Shown piece by piece: positions 17,594 to 27,100 of a DNA stretch of 64,000 bases; the first letter of the stretch is position 1; every line of letters begins with the position of its first letter. Location: positions 60,808 through 124,807 of the forward strand of contig JALHMY010000011.1 in the NCBI GenBank assembly GCA_022843805.1. The letters run 5' to 3'. The DNA is from Fuerstiella sp. Its GTDB lineage: Bacteria > Planctomycetota > Planctomycetia > Planctomycetales > Planctomycetaceae. A program made the position numbers and the translations under genes. The notes beneath the pieces are model-generated. The model saw only the letters and a list, made by a program, of their open reading frames with translations, did no database searches and had not been told where the DNA came from.

Positions 17594-18614
17594 GATCCGG
17601 CCTTTCCTCGTCCGAACGAGCAATCTGCAGACTGCTCTCATCACCGGATGGCCGGGCCAGCAGGAGCCATGCCAGGACAATAGCCCAAAGACACATCCCG
17701 ACAACACATCTGATCCAGCGGGCAACGGGAAGCGGAGAAAAGAAGGCTTCGATTAAAGCTGCCAGCAGGAGCATCATGCCAGCCCCCAGAGCAAGCAGCA
17801 GAGATTCACGTGCATGATGCTGAAGTGCCGCCGTTCTTGTCCGGCTGCCCGGACAAAGCACACCATATCCCAGCACAAGGCCTGCAGTGCCCGCTATCAC
17901 AATCGCGGGCAACTCGAACGCACCGTGAGAAACAATAAATGCAAAGAAATTGCTGGCTGTCTCATCGCGCAGTGAACTAACGAATCCTGCGGTCATCCCG
18001 AGACTAATTCCGTTCGATACAAGTATCAGGGCAGAACCGATCCCGCAAAACACACCCAGCGCAAAGGCCTGAAAGGAGATTCCCGCATTGTTCTTCAGAT
18101 AAAAACCAGCCATCTTTGAACGATCTGAAGCATAGCGTTCGTCAACCACGTTCCAGTGTTGCTCGGAAAAATTCTGTTTCGCACTTTCCAGCGTTTCGTG
18201 TCCAGCGACCATTTCCGCAACATCAGGCCTTAGATAAGCGACGACCGCGGATACGACGAGCGGAACGGTGAACAGCGAAAGCGAGAGCAGAAATGCCAGC
18301 TTTCGCTTTCTGAGCAGAGCCGGGAAACCTGTAAGAAAAAACCCGGGAAGTACGGAAACAGACCTCGGAGGTGATCGATAAAGGCAATTATGTCCCTGTG
18401 CCACAAGATCATTCAGATACTGTTCAAGCTGAGCACCCCACTCACGCGACTGAACAAGCGACAAGTCATAGCAGATTGACCGATAAAGCCGTGACAATGC
18501 AAGAACATCCGCACTTCTCCAGTATCGCAGCGGGGTACCCCGCAGATGTTTGATAATCTGCTCATACTGGTACCAGTCGTTTCCCCGCTGCCTGATAAAG
18601 CGTTCACGGTTCAC
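17583..18614 (-). CDS. stage II sporulation protein M family (SpoIIM/DUF95)
   Basis: A 343-residue membrane protein. A cytoplasmic helical N-terminus (RFIRQRGNDWYQYEQIIKHL) precedes about six spans; the family region shows NNAGISFQAFALGVFCGIGSAL, ILVSNGISLG and the conserved SHGAFELPAIVIAGTAGL. SpoIIM helps peptidoglycan remodelling during engulfment in Firmicutes. Planctomycetes do not sporulate, and here the protein is part of the MoxR/DUF58 operon, where its role is unknown. ATG overlaps the RDD gene stop by 4 bases. Confidence 0.9.
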   Translation of the reverse strand: MNRERFIRQRGNDWYQYEQIIKHLRGTPLRYWRSADVLALSRLYRSICYDLSLVQSREWGAQLEQYLNDLVAQGHNCLYRSPPRSVSVLPGFFLTGFPALLRKRKLAFLLSLSLFTVPLVVSAVVAYLRPDVAEMVAGHETLESAKQNFSEQHWNVVDERYASDRSKMAGFYLKNNAGISFQAFALGVFCGIGSALILVSNGISLGMTAGFVSSLRDETASNFFAFIVSHGAFELPAIVIAGTAGLVLGYGVLCPGSRTRTAALQHHARESLLLALGAGMMLLLAALIEAFFSPLPVARWIRCVVGMCLWAIVLAWLLLARPSGDESSLQIARSDEERPDHEN

Positions 18615-19474
18615 TCGGAACGCCCTCCACCGCCCGAGACAGGACCGGGTGTGCCAATGTCAGAGCTGGAAAACGTCTTCAGAACACGCAGCAAAAAGTA
18701 TGTATGTCGCAATGCTGTTCCGGAAGAACGCCCATTCAAATTCCATCCGATTGGCGAAGACTCAGAAATTCCCATTCGTTTTCTGATAGAGATACTCAGC
18801 GGGGTCGCAATGACTTCGCGAAGTCCGTCCGGAATGAGTCGAGTGTCATCAAACAGTCGCTCGATCAGTGCGAGAGTACGCTCCGGAACAGCAAAGCGTC
18901 TTGTACACTCAGATCGCAGCAGTGGCTCGACTTCTTCGACAACTTCTCTGATCGAACTCGCACGTTCGCGAGATTCATCAACGACCATTGTGTCAAAGAC
19001 AAGATCTCCAATCCGCTGCATTCGCCGAGTCGCCAGCATAGAGATCAGACCAACAGTATAAAGTCCGCAGATCAGCAGCGGCTGAGAATCCGCCGCCAGG
19101 AGGAAGTTCCGACCGATGGCGCTGGCCGAAGTAATCGGTGTTCCGTTGGTACGAATCACTCGAAGGTGATACAGTCGTTTTCCGGGAGTCTGCCCATTCC
19201 ACATCGATTCAAAAATGCTGCCATAGAACCAGTCGACGACAAACCACAATGCCAGCCATAAGCCCACTCCAACGCCGAAAATCAGAGGCCGCCCCGGACT
19301 CAAAGCGAGTGGCAACACCACGCCCAGACTCAAAAAACCGGCCTTAATAAACAGATCAGCGATGAATGCGGCACTGCGTTTTCCAGGACCTGCAAGTACA
19401 AACTCAAAGTCGACCCCTTCCGGCGTCTCGACAAGAATTCGAGAATCAACTTTCCGTTTCGAGGTACCGGACAT
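18611..19474 (-). CDS. RDD family membrane protein
   Basis: A 287-residue protein, first gene of the operon, started at ATG 19474 (MSGTSKRKVDSRILVETPEG). The RDD domain lies in residues 10-155: GKRSAAFIADLFIKAG (the Arg-Asp-Asp region reads R-A-D), SIFESMWNGQTPGKRLYHLRVIRTNG, and RNFLLAADSQPL with ATRRMQRIGDLVFDT. The remainder is a soluble helical tail. RDD proteins are often found with transporters or MoxR systems; function unclear. Promoter would lie between here and the repeat array at 19796, but no clear box is seen. Confidence 0.88.
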   Translation of the reverse strand: MSGTSKRKVDSRILVETPEGVDFEFVLAGPGKRSAAFIADLFIKAGFLSLGVVLPLALSPGRPLIFGVGVGLWLALWFVVDWFYGSIFESMWNGQTPGKRLYHLRVIRTNGTPITSASAIGRNFLLAADSQPLLICGLYTVGLISMLATRRMQRIGDLVFDTMVVDESRERASSIREVVEEVEPLLRSECTRRFAVPERTLALIERLFDDTRLIPDGLREVIATPLSISIRKRMGISESSPIGWNLNGRSSGTALRHTYFLLRVLKTFSSSDIGTPGPVSGGGGRSE

Positions 19475-19795
19475 GGAATAACGCCGGGGGGTGGGTTGAC
19501 CGTTTGAGTATACCGAAGCCAGTCGGACACCGCACCGTACCATTGGACCGGAACGTCGGCAAGTGTCACCAGGCCTCAACAGCAAAAAGCTCCGCCCGGA
19601 GTGATGGCCGCTGGTCAATGTCCGTCCTGCCAACTTTCGCCGGCAGTTCCGTTTTCACCGCTGGTAAGTCCCGGATGACGCTGAGACCACAAGCGGATTC
19701 GACATTGAAGCAACAGCCCGCAAACCGGGCGGAGCGTTTTTTACAACAAAGCTTGTTTTGCGCTGGAGCTTATTCGTAAGGTCAGGCTTGTTCCC

Positions 19796-20194
19796 GGGAG
19801 GGCGAGGCTCCTGCCGAGCCGAGCTTTTGCCTGGGAGGGCGAGGCTCCCGCCGACCCGAGCTTTCCCTGGGAGGGCGAGGCTCCCGCCGAGCCGAGCTTT
19901 TCCTGGGAGGGCGAGGCTCCTGCCGAGCCGAGCTTTTCCTGGGAGGGCGAGGCTCCCGCCGAGCCGAGCTTTTCCTGGGAGGGCGAGGCTCCTGCCGAGC
20001 CGAGCTTTTCTCGGCTCAGCAGGAGCTTCGCCCTCCCGGCTGATTTTCTCGGCTCGGCAGGAGCCTCGCCCTCCCGGCTGATTTTCCCGGCTCGGCAGGA
20101 GCTTCGCCCTCCCGGCTGATTTTCCCGGCTCAGCAGGAGCTTCGCCCTCCCGGCTGATTTTCCCGGCTCGGCAGGAGCTTCGCCCTCCCGGCTG
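19796..20194. repeat. inverted pair of tandem repeat arrays (36 bp x6, 38 bp x5)
   Basis: Six forward copies of a unit starting GGGAGGGCGAGGCTCC, beginning at 19796, 19833, 19869, 19905, 19941 and 19977, are followed by five reverse-complement copies whose GCCCTCCC cores begin at 20030, 20068, 20106, 20144 and 20182. The forward period is 36 bases (first step 37), the reverse period exactly 38. The two halves form a giant inverted repeat. Copies vary mainly at CTCCC/CTCCT. It fills the gap between the coiled-coil protein gene end (20231) and the RDD operon start (19474). Not a CRISPR: there are no spacers. The open frame through it (GRARLPPSRAF repeats) is an artefact. Confidence 0.95.
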
Positions 20195-20230
20195 CCGCGG
20201 TGACTGGTATGTTTTTACCGGCAGGTCGCC

Positions 20231-21493
20231 CTATCGAGCTTCAGGTGGCAGCGGCACCAGATCAGCGGAGGATTCCTCAGAGTTCTCCTGTGGCAAACTG
20301 TCGCCAGAGGCGGAGACGCTGTCTGTCTGAGTAAATCGAGTCATCCGACGATCAAGGATCACACGGGCTGCCTCACGAACTTCAGTATCGCTTAACCGTC
20401 GAAGATTTCCAATTTCACTGAGCGGCTCAACCATCTGGGCCACTTTTCCCATGGTCGACTCCATCATCGCAATGTCCACAAGCGTTCGACGGAGTGCTCC
20501 GAGCGTTTTGACATGAGCGGCCACTTCTGTCTGAAAGTCTTCCATAATCTCCAGATTCTGAATGGCGTTCGCCACCTCGGACGACTGCTGCAGGAGTGAT
20601 TTCTGCAACTGTACAAGGGACTCAAGATTCTGACTGGCGGTGTTCAGCTGCAGATCACTGCTGCTGAGTTTATCATTCATTGCCACCAGCACTCGTGCGT
20701 TCACCTGAGCAGTGGCGATATCCGAAGTTGATTTTAGCACTTCGTCTTTTAGTGAAGTCAGCTGCCGGGCGGATTCCTGCGCCGTTGCGAGTCCTTCCGT
20801 ACTTTTGTTGACAGCATCCTTCAGGGCAACAAACTGATCAAAACGTTCGGCAGCAAGCCGCAAATCGTCGGACTGGTCGACAAGTTTCTGAGTCAGGTCT
20901 GCAAGACTCGCCACACTTTCGCTGGCGTTCTCATACCCGCTGGCGGCAGCGATCACACGATTCTGCAAAGCGACAAAGCCTTCGACCGAATTTGCTGCCA
21001 CATCCGTCTGTGGAGAAATCTGAACGATCGTTTCCTGCAGCTTCTGCATCTCTGTCAGCTGCTCTGACGCCTGCTGGGTAACCTTCTGGTCTCGCAGAAT
21101 TCTGTTCTGAACAGAAACCATCCGATCAAGTGCTGACAACGCCACCGTCGCCGCCTCGGCTTCGTTCTGAATGCGATTACGCAAATTCTGAATGTCAGAA
21201 AGACTGCTCTGCAACTTGTTCAGCCGCGACGCCTGGTCCTCAAGACCTGACAACAGATCGTTCGTTCGCCAGACGGAATCACGAGTTGAAACCAGCTTCT
21301 TCATATTCTGGTCAGACAACTCCAGACGTGTCTGAATCCCGTCCAGCCGACCTTTCAGCGGACCAACCATCATGAGCTGCATTCCGAAGAATACGACAGC
21401 CAGTGACATCAGCATGGAAATCCAGATGAAGTTACGAAATCCACGAATCTCATGATTTGCTGTTCGGCGGATTGTTGTCGATGAACCGTTCAA
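20231..21493 (-). CDS. coiled-coil membrane protein
   Basis: About 420 residues. I start it at the TTG at 21493 because GGAGGAAG lies 8 bases before it; the frame is open 8 codons further. One N-terminal span (about 22-42, WISMLMSLAVVFFGMQLMMV) is followed by an extracytoplasmic coiled coil of about 300 residues. The coil is built from loose repeats of 35-45 residues containing L-x-x-L/V-V-x-L-x-x (for example FVALQNRVIAAAS, FDQFVALKDAVNKS, LVAMNDKLSSS). The C-terminus is acidic and Ser-rich. Conserved planctomycete type by appearance; function not recognised. The stop lies just before the inverted repeat array. Confidence 0.75.
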   Translation of the reverse strand: MNGSSTTIRRTANHEIRGFRNFIWISMLMSLAVVFFGMQLMMVGPLKGRLDGIQTRLELSDQNMKKLVSTRDSVWRTNDLLSGLEDQASRLNKLQSSLSDIQNLRNRIQNEAEAATVALSALDRMVSVQNRILRDQKVTQQASEQLTEMQKLQETIVQISPQTDVAANSVEGFVALQNRVIAAASGYENASESVASLADLTQKLVDQSDDLRLAAERFDQFVALKDAVNKSTEGLATAQESARQLTSLKDEVLKSTSDIATAQVNARVLVAMNDKLSSSDLQLNTASQNLESLVQLQKSLLQQSSEVANAIQNLEIMEDFQTEVAAHVKTLGALRRTLVDIAMMESTMGKVAQMVEPLSEIGNLRRLSDTEVREAARVILDRRMTRFTQTDSVSASGDSLPQENSEESSADLVPLPPEAR

Positions 21494-21845
21494 GGCTCTT
21501 CCTCCAGTATTGGGCAATCACCGCTGCGGCGAACACATTGCGGCTGAGTCAAAGTGAGAGATCAACAAGACGAAAAATTCACCTGTTGAGGGCATGCCGT
21601 CAGCCAGGCTTCTCTATTCTTTATCGCCGTTAAACTCCCTCGCAGATCGCCCTTTCACACCAGTCGGCAAACATTGCCGGAGTATCGACACCATAAAAAT
21701 CGAAAGAGCGAACTGAATCGAACAATCCGCCAATACAGCCAATATGGATTCGAAGTGACATCCAGATGAAAGTACTCAGGATCTCCGTTACGAGCGCCGG
21801 ATTTACTCACGCAGACTGAGCCAGAAATCGCGACGAACTCGAAGG

Positions 21846-21890
21846 CAAAAAAAAAGCTTCGGAGATTCCATAGCAGGAGTCCCCGAAGCG
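21846..21890 (-). terminator. rho-independent terminator of ferredoxin gene
   Basis: On the minus strand GCTTCGGGGA (21889-21880) pairs with TCTCCGAAGC (21865-21856), followed by nine T residues (21855-21847). It lies 85 bases after the ferredoxin stop. Confidence 0.9.
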
Positions 21891-21974
21891 AATATGCTTC
21901 AGCAGAGATTTCGGTCGGCCAGCAAACAGCCTGCTGTATGCGGCTGCGAGGCAATTCGTCAGATTATTCAAAGA

Positions 21975-22283
21975 CTACTTCTTTGGTGTGTGAGCACACT
22001 GACCATGCGTTTCGGCCATCGAAGTTTTCTGTTCAGTAATTCCTGGACACTGTGAAGCCATCTCCGCGTTCAGTTCTTTATATCCAGCCCACTCCGCCGG
22101 CAAATTATCTTCATGGAAAATTGCGGCCACCGGGCACTCCGGAACACACGCTTCGCAGTCGATGCACTCGTCCGGATGAATAAACAGAATTGCTTCGCCT
22201 TCGTAGAAGCATTCCACCGGACAAACAACAACGCAATCCGTGTACTTGCAGTTGAAGCAAGGTTCCGCCACAACGTGAGTCAT
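21975..22283 (-). CDS. fdxA: 7Fe ferredoxin (3Fe-4S/4Fe-4S)
   Basis: A 102-residue ferredoxin of the Azotobacter FdI type. Cysteines fit the family: C9, C17 and C50 for the 3Fe-4S cluster, and C21, C40, C43 and C46 for the 4Fe-4S cluster ([19 protein letters not shown] and [14 protein letters not shown]); C12 and C25 are extra, as in FdxA. It carries single electrons at low potential in the cytoplasm; the redox partner is not evident from the neighbours. ATG follows AGGGAAAATGAG. Monocistronic: long gap upstream and a strong terminator downstream. Confidence 0.95.
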   Translation of the reverse strand: MTHVVAEPCFNCKYTDCVVVCPVECFYEGEAILFIHPDECIDCEACVPECPVAAIFHEDNLPAEWAGYKELNAEMASQCPGITEQKTSMAETHGQCAHTPKK

Positions 22284-23028
22284 CTCATTTTCCCTTTCAC
22301 ACCAGATCTTCTGGCCAAACGCAATTACCGACCACTGTCGGCAGTGATGTTAAAACATGCCAACCTGAAACCGAGTGCCATTCAGGACAAAATACAACAA
22401 TTTTCCAACGTTCCGTCAACTGACACCGAGCGGCTCCTGCCATCAAAAAGCCCCGGACAGCCCACAAACGCTAAGCTTCCAACGTCTTTTGGAGTTGTAC
22501 GTAAACGTTTTCGGCAATTTCCAGAGCGGCATGGCAACGAAACCTCCGGACTATGAATTGAGACCGAATCTCGAATGCAAAAACGTCCTTTTCGCGACGG
22601 AATTTCGGCATGACTAACATCCCAAAGATCTCCCGCATATCCTTCCTGTTTTTCCTAACCCGCATGCGGAGAACAGTTTAGAGCCTGATCACTGTTTCTG
22701 CTGTTGCCTAAATGGGGGATGACGGGAACAATATAGAGAGCGTTGGAATCAGATGTCGAAGCAAGGAGTCCCTGAGTTTTCGTGAGAAACGAATTCCAGT
22801 GTAAAGGAATGTGAAGTTGCCCGAGAGAAAGGCCAGACAAAATTGCCAGTTGTGGCGTTCTTTGAGGACCCGCTGTCTGTTCTGATCTGAATTCACTTGC
22901 GAAGAGTTTCGACTGGGCTGTGGGTTTTACAGTCCGAATGCGTCTCTTTACTGAGACGAAATGGACGGAGTCAGCGATCATATTTCCCAGTGACATTTCG
23001 TTTGACTTTATATACCTGAGACGCACCC
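22284..23028. other. intergenic region without convincing gene
   Basis: 745 bases between the divergent fdxA and ECF sigma genes. Short open frames exist on both strands, but none has a ribosome site with a protein-like sequence. Promoters of both flanking genes must lie here; TTGACT at 23004-23009 is the only box I could pick out, and it has no clear partner. Nothing else seen. Confidence 0.5.
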
Positions 23029-23613
23029 GTGCCTTTAACTGACCTCGATCGCAAACTATTGAGTGAACTGCTCGCAGGACGCAGCGGTTCGTGGAAGGTT
23101 TTTGTAGATCGTTTCACAGGGCTGGTGATTCAGGTCATTCAGCAGACTGCCCATGCACACAGTCTCAAGCTGACAGAAGACGATATCGATGACCTTTGCT
23201 CCGATACGTATGCGGAACTTCTTTCTCGTGATATGGGGGCTCTGAGAGGCTTTCGAGGACGCTGCTCGCTCGCCACCTACCTCGCAGTAATTGTCCGAAG
23301 AATCGTGGTACGCCGACTCACTCAGCACCGTTACCGACAGGCACTGGGACACGTCAACGCGCATCGGGCAGCGGTTGATCAGGCATCATCCGATTCACCC
23401 GACCTCAGAAATGTTGAAGCACGGGACGAAGTTGAATCCCTCATGTCGCGACTGCCAGCGGATGCGAGACAAATCCTCAGCTGGTTTTATCTTGACAATG
23501 CCTCGTATGGCGAAATCGCGGCAAGGCTCGGCAAACCACTGAATTCGATCGGACCAATGCTCGCACGCATTCGACAGGCCCTCACCGCCGGACAGCACCG
23601 ACCCAGCCGCTGA
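23029..23613 (+). CDS. ECF-type RNA polymerase sigma factor
   Basis: A 194-residue sigma-70 factor from GTG 23029. Region 2 spans about residues 20-90 (WKVFVDRFTGLVIQVIQQ, DDIDDLCSDTYAELLSRDMGALRGFRGRCSLATYLAVIVRRI) and region 4 about 135-185 (RLPADARQILSWFYLDNASYGEIAARLGKPLNSIGPMLARIRQAL). It directs RNA polymerase to a set of promoters that cannot be named. No anti-sigma gene is adjacent, unlike classical ECF pairs; the planctomycete-type kinase partner is also not adjacent here. Slightly longer linker than usual. Confidence 0.9.
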   Translation: MPLTDLDRKLLSELLAGRSGSWKVFVDRFTGLVIQVIQQTAHAHSLKLTEDDIDDLCSDTYAELLSRDMGALRGFRGRCSLATYLAVIVRRIVVRRLTQHRYRQALGHVNAHRAAVDQASSDSPDLRNVEARDEVESLMSRLPADARQILSWFYLDNASYGEIAARLGKPLNSIGPMLARIRQALTAGQHRPSR

Positions 23614-24202
23614 AGACAGCACGCAAGGGTGTGCCTGTGGCCATTGATTGACATGGCACGATTATTGCAATTATGCCGATTAAGTAGGCTGTAGCGATTA
23701 TAGCGAGTCGCATTCTGAACCGCGGCTGGACAGAAGATCGCATTAATCGTTGGGAAACCGCTGAACGAACGACCGGTCAACGCTCAAACGTCCTCGCTAA
23801 CGGTCGGCCATACGTTTCAGAGATGCAACGCTTTGTTTATAAAGAGTGTTCAGGCTCCTGAACACTTCACAGCCTCCGGAAAATCCCTTCATGGCATTTC
23901 CGCGCAGAGGCAAAATTCCTAAATCACTTTCCACAAACAGCTTACGACAGCGACGTCGGATTCCACCGAGTTGTTGCCGCAGGGAATCATTTGTTGTGGA
24001 CTGTTGCTTGCAACCTTCAGTGCAAGTGCAGTGGTCCGACGAAGTTCAAGAGGATTTGAACTTCACGGCATGACGCCCAGCTGCCCGGCTAAGTACGTCT
24101 CCCGTCTTCTCAGCGTGGTGACTCAGGAAGTCCAGCCTTGCTCGCTGACTTCCAAATGCCTCTCTCTCACTCTCTCAAATAAAAACACAGAAAGTACTGC
24201 CA
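23614..24202. other. intergenic region without convincing gene
   Basis: 589 bases between the sigma factor and the pilin-like gene. Plus-strand frames at 23846-24073 and 23971-24225 are Cys/Arg-rich and not protein-like. No hairpin with a T tract was found. Confidence 0.5.
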
Positions 24203-24523
24203 ATGTTGAAGTCTCTTTGGAATGATGAAGCAGGGGTTATCCTCTCTGCTGAACTGGTTTTGGTTGGCACAATCCTTGTGCTTGGCATGATCGTTGGACT
24301 TGTGGAACTGCAGTGCACAGTCATCAGCGAACTGAGCGACCTGTCAAGCGCTTTTGGTAACTTCAGCCAGAGCTATGAAACATCCGGATTTGGAAGTTCA
24401 AAGGGTGGAAATCAATTCAAGGCCCGCACCTACGGATCCGCATACACTGACCGCGCCGACACCTGCGACTGTGACACAAATCTGTCAATCATCTGCAGCG
24501 ACTTCGGCGAAGCTCAGAAATAA
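24203..24523 (+). CDS. pilin-like small membrane protein
   Basis: A 106-residue protein with a short charged start (MLKSLWNDEAG), then one long hydrophobic helix at about residues 12-38 (VILSAELVLVGTILVLGMI) containing an early glutamate, and a hydrophilic tail with SYETSGFGSSKGGNQF and a C-D-C pair. This layout is like Flp/Tad-type pilins and prepilin-like secreted proteins, whose positive or acidic leader is cut just before the helix. No pilus assembly genes are nearby, so the pilin role is tentative. A bidirectional terminator follows at 24603-24638. Confidence 0.65.
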   Translation: MLKSLWNDEAGVILSAELVLVGTILVLGMIVGLVELQCTVISELSDLSSAFGNFSQSYETSGFGSSKGGNQFKARTYGSAYTDRADTCDCDTNLSIICSDFGEAQK

Positions 24524-24602
24524 TGTCTGTCCAGGCGACCTGACCTCCTCACCAGTTGCCTGAACCAGAAAATCCCATGAGTTAGCGATGACATGGAATT
24601 TG

Positions 24603-24638
24603 AAGGGGTTCGCAAACCAGTTTTTTGCGAACCCCTTT
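24603..24638. terminator. bidirectional terminator
   Basis: AAGGGGTTCGCAAA and TTTGCGAACCCCTT form a 14-bp stem with T-rich flanks, between convergent genes ending at 24523 (+) and 24656 (-). It works on paper for both directions. Confidence 0.85.
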
Positions 24639-24655
24639 CGTATTTCAGTAATGTT

Positions 24656-25672
24656 TCAGGAACTCTTCGCAGCCAGTCGGGTAATGCGAACATGGCGGTC
24701 ATGATGGACGGTCGCTACCTGGATGCCATCCGGATGCACATCCATATCACGAGCAATATTGGGCAACTGAAATCGATGGTAGTCTTTCTCGGTATCTGGT
24801 TTCCAGAAGAACAGATAACCACCGTTGCCTCCTCCATCGACAGCCATTAGCGAGCCGTCAGCCAGCCATCGCAGTCGCCAGACGACACCCTGAGTGATTC
24901 CTTCCGCGATCAGCTTCTTCTCAATCGCACCGGATTCCCAGTTGAACAGCAACACCAGAGGTTCGTGGACCGCTCCCAGTGGGTTGCTCGCTTTATAGAG
25001 TCCTCCCGCGGCAAGCAACTTCCCATCCCGGCTTACAGAGAGCGCCCGGACACCTCCAAAATCAACCTGCTGTCCGCCATTGTAGGACCAGAGCTCTTTG
25101 CCATCGCAGCTGCGGATCTCCTTCCCGGTAGCGATCTCCCATTCCTTTACAATTCCGCCAAGATCTCCTGTGGCTATGAACCGACCGGAAGGGTCGAATG
25201 TCACGGACCAAACGTGCTTCTCGTGCCCGGAAAATTCCTGCAGCAGCGATCCATCCGCTGGATTCCACAGACGAACGCGGCTGTCATTGCCGGCCGATGC
25301 AAGCAGACTTCCGTCCGGACTGAGCTCGAGAGATCTGATCCAGCTCGTCCCATGCGCAGCAATCGATCGTATGGGCACTGGCGTCGCCGCAGCAGTTTCC
25401 CACCAAATCAGCTTTCCGTCGTAACCACCGCTGATGAGATGGCCGCCATCCTTCGTGAACGCGAGCGATTTCACCCAGGTAGAATGACCGCCGACAAACG
25501 CAGTCCGGGTACCATCAGCCAGACTGAAACGTGAGATCCCTGCATCCTCCGCCCCGCAGAAAACGTACTTTCCCTGCGGATCGAAACGGCAGGAGATGAG
25601 CGGACGATCGGCCGGCCACTGCGAGACAACGTGAGCCTGTTTCGGATCAGGCATTAACTCGATCGAATTCAT
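24656..25672 (-). CDS. WD40 repeat protein
   Basis: A 338-residue beta-propeller protein started at ATG 25672 (GTGGAGG 7 bases upstream; a TTG 15 codons earlier is less likely). Five to seven WD40-like repeats are visible, for example WVKSLAFTKDGGHLISGGYDGKLIWW, WIRSLELSPDGSLLASAGNDSRVRLW and HVWSVTFDPSGRFIATGDLGGIVKEW. No signal peptide. It is the last gene of a minus-strand set with the DUF1501 and DUF1549/1553 genes, a common planctomycete trio. Likely a scaffold for protein binding; partner unknown. Confidence 0.9.
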   Translation of the reverse strand: MNSIELMPDPKQAHVVSQWPADRPLISCRFDPQGKYVFCGAEDAGISRFSLADGTRTAFVGGHSTWVKSLAFTKDGGHLISGGYDGKLIWWETAAATPVPIRSIAAHGTSWIRSLELSPDGSLLASAGNDSRVRLWNPADGSLLQEFSGHEKHVWSVTFDPSGRFIATGDLGGIVKEWEIATGKEIRSCDGKELWSYNGGQQVDFGGVRALSVSRDGKLLAAGGLYKASNPLGAVHEPLVLLFNWESGAIEKKLIAEGITQGVVWRLRWLADGSLMAVDGGGNGGYLFFWKPDTEKDYHRFQLPNIARDMDVHPDGIQVATVHHDRHVRITRLAAKSS

Positions 25673-25722
25673 TGAATCCTCCACACCTGCGTCCGCGATC
25701 TTTGTCTGGGACAGCAATACTT

Positions 25723-27012
25723 TCAGACCAGCAGGCCCTCAATCGGCTTCGATGACGGATCGGCGATTGGCATATCACGACCATCAATGCTGAAGTTGCC
25801 TGTAGAGTCGACTCCAACAGCCTGAAGATAAGTGTGAAACAGATTGCCATGATCCACCTGGTGTTCAACGACTTCTGTACCATTGGCATTCGTTGCCCCA
25901 AACACCGCTCCTCGCGGCATCCGGCAGCCCGCCGTGCAAACTGACCACGCTTTCGACCAGTGATCACGGCCATAGTACAAATTGACGTTCGGCGTTCTGC
26001 CAAATTCGGAAAGCACCACAATCAAAGTACTTTCCAGCATACCGCGATCAGCAAGGTCAGCGACAAATGTCGAGAAGGCTCGATCAAACTCGCCCAGCTG
26101 TTCGATATGAAAATCGAAATTCTCGTTGTGGGTGTCGTAGTTACTGTGCGAGAGCTGCACGAATGAGATGCCATTCTCAAGCAGTCGACGAGCGAGCAGA
26201 CAGTGTCGACCAAGATCATGAGTACCGTACCGCTCATGCTCAGACCCGGGTTCTTTGGAGACGTCAAAAACGTCCTTCTGAACCATCAGCTTCTCAGCCT
26301 GCTCAAACGAATAGGTAAACGCCTCTGTCACTGCTGTTCGCCGACGATTCAAAAACCGTTCGCTGACTTTGCGTCGAAATTCCTGACGAGCAGCATCAGA
26401 TTGCTCAGTTATCGCATCGGGCCGTACAATGTTGGGCGGCGGATTGCCATTGCCCAGCTGCACGCTGGAATACTTCGGTCCAAGCCACGCGGAGTCGTTT
26501 CCACGACCCCCACCACCACCCGGAGTAATCAGAATATGCCCAGGAAGCCCGCTGTCAGCGACTGACAATGCTTTTGCCGCCACTGCACCAATCTGTGGAT
26601 AGTCGGCCGCAGGCGTCTGCCGTCGACCTGTCATCATCAGATACGCCCCTTTGCCGTGATCATCTTCGCTCGTGTTAACACCGCGAATCAGACACAGATG
26701 ATGCATCTGTTGCGCGGTCATTGGCAAAAGTTCTGAAACATGAATGCCGGGTACAGAAGTCGGGATCGAAAGAAATGGCCCGCCCGTTTCGGTTCCTGGC
26801 TTAGGATCCCAGCTTTCCAGCTGACTAAGCCCGCCGTGCATGTTGAACACGACAATCCGCTTCTGATCGGATTTCAGCATCGAAGCCAGAGCGGGAGTGT
26901 TGAAGACACCCAAACCACCGACCATCGCCCCGGCGCCAGCGGCGAGGTTTCCAAGAAACTGGCGGCGAGCGATTCCATGTTCGGTTGATCTGCAGGGATA
27001 TCGAAGTGACAT
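25723..27012 (-). CDS. DUF1501 family protein, Tat-exported
   Basis: A 429-residue protein with a twin-arginine signal at residues 16-35 (RRQFLGNLAAGAGAMVGGLG), so it is predicted to be exported folded. The DUF1501 domain follows: FNMHGGLSQLESWDPKPGTETGGPF, the DDHGKGAYLMMTGRR stretch, FVQLSHSNYDTHNENFDFHIEQL, and VVLSEFGRTPNVN...GRDHW, an arrangement like the alkaline phosphatase/sulfatase fold. Start chosen at ATG 27012 (GGAG upstream). It is typically co-encoded with DUF1549/DUF1553 proteins, as here. Enzymatic activity is unproven for the family. Confidence 0.93.
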   Translation of the reverse strand: MSLRYPCRSTEHGIARRQFLGNLAAGAGAMVGGLGVFNTPALASMLKSDQKRIVVFNMHGGLSQLESWDPKPGTETGGPFLSIPTSVPGIHVSELLPMTAQQMHHLCLIRGVNTSEDDHGKGAYLMMTGRRQTPAADYPQIGAVAAKALSVADSGLPGHILITPGGGGGRGNDSAWLGPKYSSVQLGNGNPPPNIVRPDAITEQSDAARQEFRRKVSERFLNRRRTAVTEAFTYSFEQAEKLMVQKDVFDVSKEPGSEHERYGTHDLGRHCLLARRLLENGISFVQLSHSNYDTHNENFDFHIEQLGEFDRAFSTFVADLADRGMLESTLIVVLSEFGRTPNVNLYYGRDHWSKAWSVCTAGCRMPRGAVFGATNANGTEVVEHQVDHGNLFHTYLQAVGVDSTGNFSIDGRDMPIADPSSKPIEGLLV

Positions 27013-27100
27013 AGAAGTACTCCACAAGGTAAGTGTTTCAACAACCTGTTCAGAACATGCAGCCATCAAGTTATCACGAGCTGATCAGCGGCTGACCCGA

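Noticed and set aside
19758..20081. 107-codon plus-strand frame with GRARLPPSRAF repeats
   Set aside because: It is a translation of the tandem repeat array, a known type of artefact in planctomycete genomes.
19796..20194. Possible CRISPR array
   Set aside because: The units touch each other without unique spacers, reverse direction in the middle, and have no cas genes nearby.
22655..23026. 123-codon minus-strand frame upstream of the sigma gene
   Set aside because: No ribosome site, unusual composition and opposite orientation in a promoter region.
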